This document shows positions 55,265 through 64,000 of a DNA stretch of 64,000 nucleotides, one piece after another. The DNA is from Amphiduros pacificus (taxonomy: Eukaryota; Annelida; Polychaeta; Phyllodocida; Hesionidae): the NCBI GenBank assembly GCA_949316495.1, contig OX439004.1, positions 44,440,447-44,504,446 of the forward strand. Reading direction: 5' to 3'. The position numbers and the translations under genes are program-made. Under the pieces are notes generated by a model. It saw only the letters and a list, made by a program, of their open reading frames with translations, was not told the DNA's origin and did no database searches. The stretch's first letter is position 1, and every line of letters begins with the position of its first letter.

Positions 55265-55610
55265 AAATCCATGTGCATTTATTCCGCTCGTCACTTCTGC
55301 TTTTCATAATGGGCAACGTCTTACCTACAGCTGGTATCGCTTTCTTAATTTCTATTTTTCCTCGTCTCATGTGTAATGTACAATTATAAAACTATAGCAA
55401 ACTATTATGTACACATGGGAGAATTTTGAAATCCACCTGTATATATTCTGCGCACTTCTGCTCGTCACTTCCGGTTTTAATAATGGCCGCAACGTCTGAC
55501 GTACAGCGTGGTTTTGCTTTCTTAATTTCTAATTTTCTTTGCGTTACAATTAAAAACGGTGGCAGACTGTTATTCAAGCATGAGAGAACATTTGCAGAAT
55601 AAAGACACTG
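55265..55610. repeat. Diverged tandem duplication of a roughly 170-bp unit
   Basis: Unit 1 (55265-55428) and unit 2 (55429-55610) share in order AAATCCA, CTCGTCACTTC, TTTTAATAATGG/TTTTCATAATGG, CAACGTCT, GCTTTCTTAATTTCTA, ACAATTA and a GCAAACTATTAT/GCAGACTGTTAT block. Identity is perhaps 70%. Unit 2 carries ACTTCCGG followed by ATGGCCGC, an ETS/YY1-like pairing typical of some housekeeping promoters. Confidence 0.7.
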
Positions 55611-55980
55611 AAAAACCCTGAGTTCTACTCGTGAACAGTTCTACATGGGTGAGAAATCTTGCAATCTCGTATTGGCTTTTAATTTTATCGGTAATTTCAG
55701 CATTCTTTGCAAACATAATATTATCTTAAATAAAGAAAAGCTTCTTCCAAGTGGCGAAGAACAAATGAAGAATTATCATCAGTGTATGCAGTAGATGGAT
55801 GTCATTACTATTTTCTGTTTGATGCAATGGGGTCAAGCCATTCTGGTATAATAAATACAAGCCATGCTGGATGCCCTAGGGCAGAGGCCGGCGCAGGGGG
55901 CAAGTGTGGTGATTTCATTATCTATGTGTTGACCCCTTATCAAGCGCAAATATAAGCAGAGCCATGACACACATTCCGAA
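55611..55980. other. Unique spacer
   Basis: Nothing recognised. A short GC-rich patch lies at 55870-55900. Confidence 0.5.
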
Positions 55981-56208
55981 AGCATGAGACATGTACTGCA
56001 AGAGGGTGTCACATGGACAGAGAGAGCATGAATCATGCACTGCAAGAGTGTCACATGGACAGATAGAGCATGAAACATGCACTGCAAGAGAGTGTCACAT
56101 GGATAGAGAGAGCATGAAACATGCACTGCAAGAGAGTGTCACATGGACAGAGAGAGCATGAAACATGCACTGCAAGAGAGTGTCACATGGACAGAGAGCA
56201 TGAAACAG
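55981..56208. repeat. Minisatellite, 42-44-bp unit, 5 copies
   Basis: AGCATGA starts at 55981, 56025, 56067, 56111, 56155 and 56197. The core is CACTGCAAGAGAGTGTCAC. Two units are two bases shorter. Copies are close to identical. Confidence 0.95.
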
Positions 56209-56387
56209 AAATGACTTATTAACTACATGGTCTTTTCGTTAAATATACCTAAAATGAGGTTTTCCCAGTTGTAGTCAGAATGAGTGGCTTGAAAGATGAG
56301 TGAAATAGTAGTCGTTCTGACACAGGTGGGGGAGGTGGGCAGTGTTAACTTGATCATGTGGCCACGTGATTCCCTGTCCGTGTCCAG
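56209..56387. other. Transition into GC-richer sequence, possible intron end
   Basis: CACGTG occurs at 56364. The last 20 bases are pyrimidine-leaning and end in CAG at 56385-56387, which would serve as the acceptor for the exon candidate that follows. Confidence 0.2.
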
Positions 56388-56549
56388 GAAGGGATGGTGA
56401 GAGCAGTGTGCGGGTCTCTTGTTAGTGTCTCCGGTGGGAGGAGAGACACAAGCCTCCAGTCTGCCGTCACTTATCACGAGGCGGTCCCGGAGCCGCAGAC
56501 GGGCGGCACGGCAGAGTTGCTGTCACGCTGGAGGATGGCCACAGGTGGC
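56388..56549 (+). CDS. Possible coding exon, unknown product
   Basis: This is the best exon-like segment in the window. It is bounded by a plausible acceptor (CCCTGTCCGTGTCCAG before 56388) and a perfect GTAAGT donor at 56550-56555. It is 162 bp, exactly 54 codons in phase 0, with no stop and a high share of G/C at third positions, unlike the AT-rich surroundings. The translation includes YHEAVPEPQTGG and ELLSRWRMATGG; no domain is recognised. An ATG at 56394 could alternatively be a start. Against it: the opposite strand is also open over part of the segment and no neighbouring exon was found. Confidence 0.25.
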
Positions 56550-57200
56550 GTAAGTGCTTCTTCCCCCAAGGAAACAATCTGACAATATTGCCCATCAATC
56601 CCACTAGTGTGTAATAACCCTCCCACTGCCACGCTTCCTTATTGATTTTTCTGCCCTGTCATTCTGTAGGCAGGTTCCACAGGAACAAAAGGATGACCCT
56701 TTTGTTCAGTGAGTATCACTTCTAAACTAGTGAAACTCACAAAGTTGATTACAAGAAGGTATGTCCTTTGGGAACCTTTTGATGTAGATTTTCTCCTCGG
56801 CATATCTCAGCACACAATAGTGTATGTGTGACACATGTAGTCAGTTTGTTTCCCAGAGAACTGTGTTGGTTGAGTGGTTTAATAACTCTTGAGAAGGTGA
56901 TGCCATCCACAGGGACAAGAAGGTTAATCCCTAATGTCAACACAAGCCACAGGGGGTTAATCAGGTTAAAGGGTTCTATAGATAACAAAGGGTTATTCAT
57001 TCCTCTATGTTTGGATAGCCAATCAAATACGGTCCAGTGCATTAGGAGTGGCAATATGTTTTGTGTGCCGTCTTTAACCTGGAGACATGGCAATGTTGCC
57101 GACAACAATCTCCAGGAGTGGATTCCTCAGAGTTGCCTTTGTGAGGACTGGCATTGCTCTACCCCCCGAGCTACCTTATAATATCCCATGATTGATTAAC
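56550..57200. other. Mixed-composition sequence downstream of the exon candidate
   Basis: Both strands are open for about 118 codons at 56749-57181. Neither frame is recognised. CCACAGG words recur. This may be intron or regulatory sequence if the exon is real. Confidence 0.3.
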
Positions 57201-59545
57201 TAGCCACTAACATTCTGTGGCTTAATGAATAAGATATAAATGAAAAACAGTCTGCACTGATCACAAACTTTTACCAACTCCTCTAACAATGATCAATTAA
57301 AGATGTTCGCATGAGATGAACATCACAAATGTTCAAGTTATTTTCATTATTATCCTTAGAACACAATCATTGATATAAAAAAATAAAATGGCATATATTT
57401 TTTTCAAAGCTTGTTTACCCTATGCGTTTAAGATTGACAGCAAATTACTCTGATGTTGGGTGATATGTAAATATAGGTTTGAGGAAAGGAGGGTCGATGA
57501 AATGAGAAGAGTTTATTGCAAGCAAAGATGTGGCTGTATATATAGACAGGTCTCCGATGGTTAGGGCCAGCAGTGGTGTTTGACATGCAAGGAATACAAA
57601 CAAAGTCTAATTTCTGCTTGGAGACACCTTGCAGCGGAGCTGGGATTGCGATAACAGACCACATATAGCAAATCTAATGTTAGAACATTCAGTGTCTGCC
57701 ATTTCTGGTTGTGTATGCTTATTCCACACCAGTCCCAATTCAGACCTTTGCTCAAATGCCTTCTCCTTTGTCTTGTGTTGCCAAAAGGCAGCCATGTTGC
57801 TTTAATCTGGGTACTGCTACTGTCTTCGTCTTGTTGGGACAGTGACATATATATATGTTCCCAACTTGCTTCAGGCTGTACACGTTATTATGAACATTCT
57901 CCCAGATGGGGTTGCCTCGGCTTTGGAAATTTGCTGTAATCTTTCATCTATTTACAGCTCTTCGCTTCCTTCTTTGTAAGTTATATTTCAATAATCTTTT
58001 CACAAATTGTCCAAAGTCAAATATTCCAAAAGAATAGATATCCCATGTCGTCGTCAGTCCTCCGGTCCATCACACATTGTATATGTGGTCGATATGGCTA
58101 TGCATATTAGTTATAATTGGTAGTGGTTGGACTACATCTTAGCTATAATAGACTAAATAGTCACTGTGGAAATATTAGAGTTGGATCTACTGGTGTATTG
58201 TCTGTTGTCATAATGATAGCGGATTCATAGTATTCTCAGTTGGCATTTTTTATATATACAGTGATAGACAAGTTTTTATACACTCCTTAACATATCAGTC
58301 GTGTCATTCCATGCCGTCAATGCTAAAAAGGTGAGGTTAGATCAGCCGCAAATCATGACTTCATAAAAATCATGTTGTGCACAGATTCTATTTTGTCCTG
58401 ATTGGTTAGCCTCTCGGTCAAACATAATTACATAAAACCTTACACACCTGACAACTATAAAAGGTAATTGTTGTGATGTGTTTTCATTTATCAACATCGT
58501 GGCGTCGTATAAAGTACGTTGAGAATGCATTCTGCTGAATTATGTGAAATCACACTATTTATGGCGAATGTGGTGAATTTGGTCTGTGTGTGATTCAGAT
58601 TACTGTTAGGGCTCACGTGAGACCTATGCCATAGCAGGGTGGGATCAGACCGGTTTCTCCCGACAGTCCTCCCGACATTTCTCTACACCTGTGTAGAAAA
58701 CACAAACTATAATTGGACATACGTTCTCCATAACACAAATCAAACAAATCAAATGAAAAATTTAATTATTTTCTATTTATTGGACCCCTCTTGTGACATA
58801 GTATCTTGTCTGATTAACAAACATAAATAACGCGTTTTTATTCATTCGGAAACTGTAGACTAAAATATTTCAATTTATCCGAAAGCTTAATTTTATCTAT
58901 CTGCAATATTAGGATTATATAAGGATAGTCCTATTTTACACTGTCTGCTCTTTAAGCCAAGAGTAGGAATGGCCCTGCTCATGTTGGCCATAAATTAGTT
59001 TATGCCTGATTCTCCTAATATTATATACTACATGTCGGGGCGTCATATTTTATAGGTCCATACAGTAATGGTCGAATGCTCTTGAACGCGCTGCATGCCT
59101 TAATCCCATAGCTTGTGTTGCACCTGACACATGCTGTAAGACCCAGCAAGGTTGTTAGTGCCAACAGAAGACTCCTCCTAGTTGCTTCTTGTCTATTTTC
59201 ATGATATTAAAGTCTGTATAAGGTAAGATAATGCTCTGCTCCTTGACGGAAGAATGGCACATTTCTCACCAATATTCTAAGCAATATTTCCATCCAAGCT
59301 GGGCTGATACACGAAGCGGAGGGCCTGGACCTCTTGGGAAGCAATTTGCAGACCTCATCCCGCAGAAACATGTCATCTTTCTTAATTGACACTTACACAC
59401 CCAGCAATCGCCCCAAGATGACACTTTCTATTTATAAGACCACTACAGTCATGTGTTTGCGTTACTGATAGATCAAAATAATTATAGAAAATAAAATATT
59501 CTTTCCAATAATATTACTGTGCTCATAAGGACAACATATTACAAT
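57201..59545. other. Unique region without recognised genes
   Basis: Frames of 60-95 codons overlap on both strands at 57428-57939 and are not recognised. A palindromic CTACACCTGTGTAG occurs near 58683, and CTCACGTGAG near 58613. No repeat is visible. Confidence 0.4.
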
Positions 59546-59612
59546 TTAATAATAATAATAATAATAAAATACTTATTTAGCGCTAAACCAAGCAGGCTTG
59601 TTCTAAGCGCTA
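59546..59612. repeat. (AAT)n microsatellite followed by a GCGC inverted repeat
   Basis: (AAT)n at 59546-59569 runs into CTTATTTAGCGCTAAACC and ends with AAGCGCTA. TAGCGCT (59579-59585) and AGCGCTA (59606-59612) are reverse complements. The (AAT)n plus TTAGCGC arrangement resembles a repeat seen repeatedly in marine invertebrate DNA, from memory. Confidence 0.6.
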
Positions 59613-60005
59613 TCAGTTAATTAAATCTCATAAATTTAATCTATTTTGTGTTTGTAATGTTCCCTGCTTACAATTTTTATATTAGTTGATGCTGTAAATG
59701 AGATTACTAAGTTAACATTTGATTCAATACAACACTTTAAAGAGGAACGTTCTCACATACACAGTATTTTTAATACTGTAACAATAATATATTGTTTTTT
59801 TCAGAAAGAAGGAAAATACAATGAAGCCAATTAAATAAGATATATTTCTTTTTCTTTGAAGCAGCATAATGGCAGGGCTACAAACTAACGACTAGCTAAA
59901 GTAGAAAATGATTTACAAAGAAAATGGAACAATTTAAAGTTTGTGAATGATTGTTGTTTATGCCAGTGTGACAAAAGCATTCATACATCATACAACAGGT
60001 GGCAA
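59613..60005. other. AT-rich spacer
   Basis: Nothing recognised. Confidence 0.5.
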
Positions 60006-60474
60006 TCAAGGTATGAGCGAGAGAGCCATGACAAGCTAGGTCCAAGGTATAGGCGAGAAAGCCATGAGAAGCTCGGTCCAAGGTATGGGCGAGAGAGCCA
60101 TGAGAAGCTCGGTCCAAGGTATGGGCGAGAAAGCCATGAGAAGCTTGGTCCAAGGTATGGTCGAGAGAGCCATGAGAAGCTCGGTCCAAGGTATAGGCGA
60201 GAAAGCCATGAGAAGCTCGGTCCAAGGTATGGGTGAGAGAGCCATGAGAAGCTCGGTCCAAGGTATGGTCGAGAGAGCCATGAGAAGCTCGGTCCAAGGT
60301 ATAGGCGAGAAAGCCATGAGAAGCTCGGTCCAAGGTATGGGTGAGAGAGCCATGAGAAGCTCGGTCCAAGGTATAGGCGAGAAAGCCATGAGAAGCTCGG
60401 TCCAAGGTATGGGCGAGAGAGGTATGGGCGAGAGAGTTATGGGCTAGTGAGCCATGAGAAGCTCGGTCCAAGGT
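60006..60474. repeat. Minisatellite, 36-bp unit, about 13 copies
   Basis: The core is GAAGCTCGGTCCAAGG followed by TATGGGCGAG, TATAGGCGAG, TATGGTCGAG or TATGGGTGAG and a GAGCCATGA/AAGCCATGA end. The order (GGTCG, AGGCG, GGGTG) repeats with a 108-bp period at about 60156-60370. Twelve codons per unit keep several frames open on both strands. Confidence 0.95.
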
Positions 60475-60518
60475 ATGCAGCTAAAGATTTGTCGTTATGC
60501 AGCTAAAGATTTGTCGTT
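60475..60518. repeat. 22-bp direct tandem duplication
   Basis: Two identical copies, starting at 60475 and 60497, of a unit containing ATGCAGCTAAAGATTTG abut the end of the 36-bp array. Confidence 0.92.
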
Positions 60519-60639
60519 ATATAACGCCATAGTAACTCTTATTGATTAAATACCTTACATGGCAAGGTACATATATGATATTTGTTCCCTATAGAATATT
60601 TCAAATCAAAGACATTTTTGAAAAGTTTATATTACTAGT

Positions 60640-61000
60640 GCAGCACAATACAGTGTTATATGGACAGCGAGTCACTTTTTTATATGTGCTGTGATGCAGC
60701 ATTATGTGTGCAGCGAGTCACTGTTTTATATGTGCTGTTTTGCAGCGTTATGTGGAGAGTGATTCACTGTTTTATATGTGCTGTTTTGCAGCGTTATATG
60801 GGCAATGATTCACTGTTTTATGTGTGCTGTGTTGCAGCGTTATATGGGCAGTGATTCACTGTTTTATGTGTGCTGTGTTGCAGCGTTATATGGGCAATGA
60901 TTCACTGTTTTATGTGTGCTGTGTTGCAGCGTTATATGGGCAATGATTCACTGTTTTATGTGTGCTGTGTTGCAGCGTTATAAGGGCAGAGGTTACTGTT
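60640..61000. repeat. Minisatellite, 46-bp unit, about 8 copies
   Basis: TGGGCAATG or its variants occur at 60661, 60706, 60753, 60799, 60845, 60891 and 60937, with a degenerate last copy near 60981. The core GATTCACTGTTTTATG is followed by TGTGCTGTGTTGCAGCG. The first three copies are older variants; the later four are near-identical. Confidence 0.93.
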
Positions 61001-61890
61001 TTGCAGGTGTGCATCTGGTACACAATCGGAGACACCACGCTTCATTTACAACTCTCAAAGAATACTCCAGATCTCGCATTTCTGCTCTTTTGGCTGTGTG
61101 TAACACGTGCATTCTGTGTGCATGTATGTACGGTTGGCTGACATACGAGATTCCGGCTGTGATTTCACAGTTGGCTCATCAGACAAAGCTTACCATTATT
61201 TAAAGGTATCATCGCATTCTTTTAGCACGTTGCCTTTGAAGATATGAAACTTGGTTCAAAAGTCGCAAAAAGGGCAAACAGTGTATTTAGGCTTGTATTA
61301 GATTTGTATAATGTTTTCTGGTCATGAAGGTTTCTGTAATGGTCCGATTGAACACAGGGCGATCATATCTCCATGGCGTAGTACAGGCGGCCCAGTGGCG
61401 ACAAACGCCACCAACATATGCTGTTGTTTGAGCTGGCAAAGGCTTGCAGATATGGATAGCATCCACAAGCTACATGTATACACAGTATATTAAACCTGCT
61501 TTTGTAGTTGTGATGGCACTTCTGATGATTATCTCTGGTCCACAAAGTTGAGCACGGAGATTATTAATATGTGTCTCAAATTTTAGCTTTATAGAAAAAA
61601 ATGTACATGGCATACTGGCATGGATAGTATCTGCCTTTACCAAGCATTTATACACATAAATGATCTGAATTCTTTTTAACATTTTAACATGCATTGTTAT
61701 CAATGTTATTGATAAGTACATAGTCAACTATAAAGTTTTAGTTATTAGGTGAAGTTTAGTATCAAGGAGAGTACTGATACATCATATCTTGCCCTGTGAG
61801 TGCAGATTGATCCTAAAATATACAATGGAGGAAGAGCTATGAAAAGTTAGACTTCCTGACATCAGTGTAGATGTGAAGATAGTGGTAGTA
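61001..61890. other. Unique sequence without recognised genes
   Basis: A frame running out of the 46-bp array to 61203 has an unrecognised hydrophobic end. No splice signals support it. Confidence 0.4.
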
Positions 61891-62110
61891 ATGCATGGCT
61901 CCTGTCATATAAGATTGCGGAGATAGACCCGCGCGGTGGACAGCGGACTCACGGGGTAGAGCCGGCCTAAATAAGGTGCATATCTCATATCAAAGCGGAC
62001 ATTATTACAACTCTCCTGTCTTGATAAACACAAGATTATCGCCAGGCCGAGAGGTAATGAAAGCGAGGCAGGTCATGTGACAGGTCATGTGATTGCAGAA
62101 CACGATATTG
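61891..62110. promoter_or_regulatory. Candidate regulatory island with doubled M-box-like site
   Basis: The stretch is GC-richer than its flanks and unique. It contains the forkhead-like ATAAACA (62024-62030) and a perfect tandem pair of CAGGTCATGTGA (62069-62080 and 62081-62092). TCATGTGA is the kind of E-box bound by MITF/USF-type bHLH-zip proteins. No coding potential is seen. The function is an inference. Confidence 0.2.
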
Positions 62111-63466
62111 CACTTGATTGTTTTTTTTTGACAATGACATTTGGAGAATGATACTTTCATTTATAAAAAAGACTGCGTCTTATTGTAAATGACTTGCTCC
62201 ACCTCATTCTTTATTTCAATATCGTTTGAATAGATTATGTTACAAAGTCAGGTTTAGATTAAACTACGAGATGGCTAGACTTTCACAGAATACACCAGAC
62301 AAAGTATTATATATTTCAAAACAAATCTGATGCAACGCACACAAAAAGCCTGAGTTCAGACTGTGTCATCATGAATAAGTTCAAGTTTGATCATGGCACA
62401 ACATATATACATTTACTTGCATCAGTATCATTAGAGTAACATACAGCTTTGTAAAGATCATGCACAACTGGCACTACATCCTAAAGTACACACAACAAAT
62501 GCTAGAAATCAAAAGATGTATGCACCATAGGATAGCTTGAGGTTTGCTTGTGATGGCTTGTTGCCCAGTACATGGAGGAGTTTGTGTGATTATCTCAGCG
62601 ATCTGCCCATATGGCCACAGGGTAGCTACACCAGGGGGCGGCAGCAGGTCTCTGTTGTCAACGCCTTTGTCACAAACCAAAAATAGACAATAATGGTTTC
62701 TCCACAAGGCCTGAGCCCCAAGACCTTGTTGTCGCCATTAAAACCACAGGACAAGCTAGTGCATATAATGTGAGTGTGATGAGACAAAAGCCAGTGGATC
62801 GACAGTGATGTTGAATATAGTAGGGAAAGAAATATGGTTAAAACTGTTCATAAATATGAAATCATATGAGTTGCTGTTGCACATTCGATAATACCATTCT
62901 AAAACTATTTTCTTGTCAACATTTTTCTAAACTTAGACTAAGTCACTTGTTTAATGACGTCTTACCGATCACAAAAATAATTTGGTTTTAGAATCAAGAT
63001 CATGATGTCAATATGAAAATGACATAAGTAATGTTCCAATGTAATGAGTGAATCATATATTCTTGTAATATTCAATGAGATAAAGAAAGTAAATATCAAC
63101 ATCAAACTCTGTTCCATTAGCAATACTACCAGATTAATTAAAGAGGCTGGGATTTCTATTAAAATATTAAGGTGTATTCATAATAATGGACGATACACAA
63201 GACTAATATATAGAAATAAGTCCTGGTTTTGAAAACCTCAAACAGACTGCTCTTGCTGTGCATTCATAGTGTGTCAGTGCTTAAAGGTCTACAAACGGGC
63301 CACAGAGCAATCGGCTAACATAATAACAACGTCCCACTCTCGCTTTGATCAAGACTGCATGATTCTGACAGCCTCAAACAAAACCATATTATATACATGT
63401 AGTGCTTCACGTGAAAACAATGTGGCTTCTATTTTACCTGCATGTATACATGTAGTTATGTATTCT
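62111..63466. other. AT-rich sequence without recognised genes
   Basis: The part at 62560-62720 is of mixed composition with a 77-codon minus-strand frame that is not recognised. Nothing else is visible. Confidence 0.45.
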
Positions 63467-63504
63467 TATTATATTGATTATTATATTGATTATTATATTG
63501 AATA
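63467..63504. repeat. 13-bp tandem repeat, 3 copies
   Basis: Three copies of ATTATATTGATTA-type units. Confidence 0.85.
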
Positions 63505-64000
63505 ATGGAGCAACTCACATAACTAGGCCAAAACTTATCTGAGAAAACCGCGATAGATATGATCAGGAAAAGTGATCGTAATCTAGCATGAAATAGTAAA
63601 ACAATTAACAGCCATTTTAGTAGTCCCATAAGTATTGAATATTGCAATGTGAAAGAAATACTCTTTTTAAACTGGCTGTAAGACCGGTTCAGGAAATATG
63701 AAATATTGATCAAAATGTGCACGGAGCCCTGAGTTTTGTGTGCGTGGCGCTCCTGCGTGGCTCCAGTGCAAGGCTTAGATATGGCATCCCGGGGACTCAT
63801 ATCTTTATTTGTTTTCCCTGCAAATTGGTCTCAAGGTGGGAAAGCAACATGATATAAAGATGCAAAGTCTTAGTGTCATTGGTGATTGTGTGATCTTTTG
63901 TATGGTCTGATCATATTTGAGGAGAATCTTCCCAGCCCTCTGATCTCATAACATGGCCCTCCTATCACGGTGCATACAGCGTCATTATTCTACTTTGGAC
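63505..64000. other. Unique sequence to window end
   Basis: No feature is recognised. The 114-codon minus-strand frame (63456-63800) begins in a GC-richer patch and ends in the 13-bp repeat, with no known motif. Confidence 0.45.

Overview
The window looks like animal nuclear DNA, most likely from a marine mollusc and perhaps a gastropod. It is AT-rich and almost free of coding sequence. It carries two tRNA-derived SINE copies whose 3' parts end in a GTTAAACCC-type motif and an A/C-rich tail, a pattern common in molluscan SINEs. It is also unusually rich in unrelated tandem arrays. No operons, rRNA genes, free-standing tRNA genes, CRISPR arrays or recognisable complete protein genes are visible. 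The long open frames at 12.1-14.1, 15.0-15.5, 20.9-21.3, 22.4-23.2, 50.1-51.5 and 60.0-60.5 kb are by-products of tandem arrays, mostly with unit lengths divisible by three. They should not be annotated as proteins.

Layout: 0-9 kb holds a 15-bp array (266-873), two AT/CA microsatellites, a G-rich tract and a 21-bp array near 6.7 kb. From 9 to 16 kb there is a GC-richer island with a possible first exon ending at 9902, a long AT array (11.0-11.5 kb), a 1.97-kb array of 48-bp units carrying TGACTCA sites (12.1-14.1 kb) and a 75-bp array (15.0-15.9 kb). From 16 to 34 kb lie a minus-strand SINE (17.05-17.35 kb) and arrays at 18.5, 20.9, 22.4, 27.3 and 33.5 kb, with candidate regulatory islands near 28.4 and 31 kb. 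From 34 to 46 kb come arrays at 34.9, 36.2, 36.9 and 42.9 kb, a short Penelope-like relic at 38.5 kb, a fold-back transposon at 40.1-41.1 kb, a possible MITE at 45.1-45.5 kb and a plus-strand SINE at 45.66-46.0 kb. From 46 to 64 kb come two giant arrays (20-bp units, 46.3-48.8 kb; about 24-bp units, 49.7-51.7 kb), a 402-bp (TA)n tract, a diverged 170-bp duplication, one plausible coding exon (56388-56549) and arrays at 56.0, 60.0 and 60.6 kb.

By hand tally, tandem repeats fill about 14-15 kb, roughly 23% of the window. Several arrays show exact higher-order periods (77, 108, 228, 240 and 300 bp), and one contains a recent 441-bp-spaced block duplication. The most distinctive object is the fold-back element at 40120-41128. 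Its arms are made of 15-16-bp G/C-run subrepeats in matching order. They flank a core with three CATGTG/CCAAT cassettes and a 28-bp-stem hairpin, and a candidate 10-bp target duplication brackets the whole element. The window reads as intergenic or intronic DNA in which only a few short GC-richer islands are candidates for host function.
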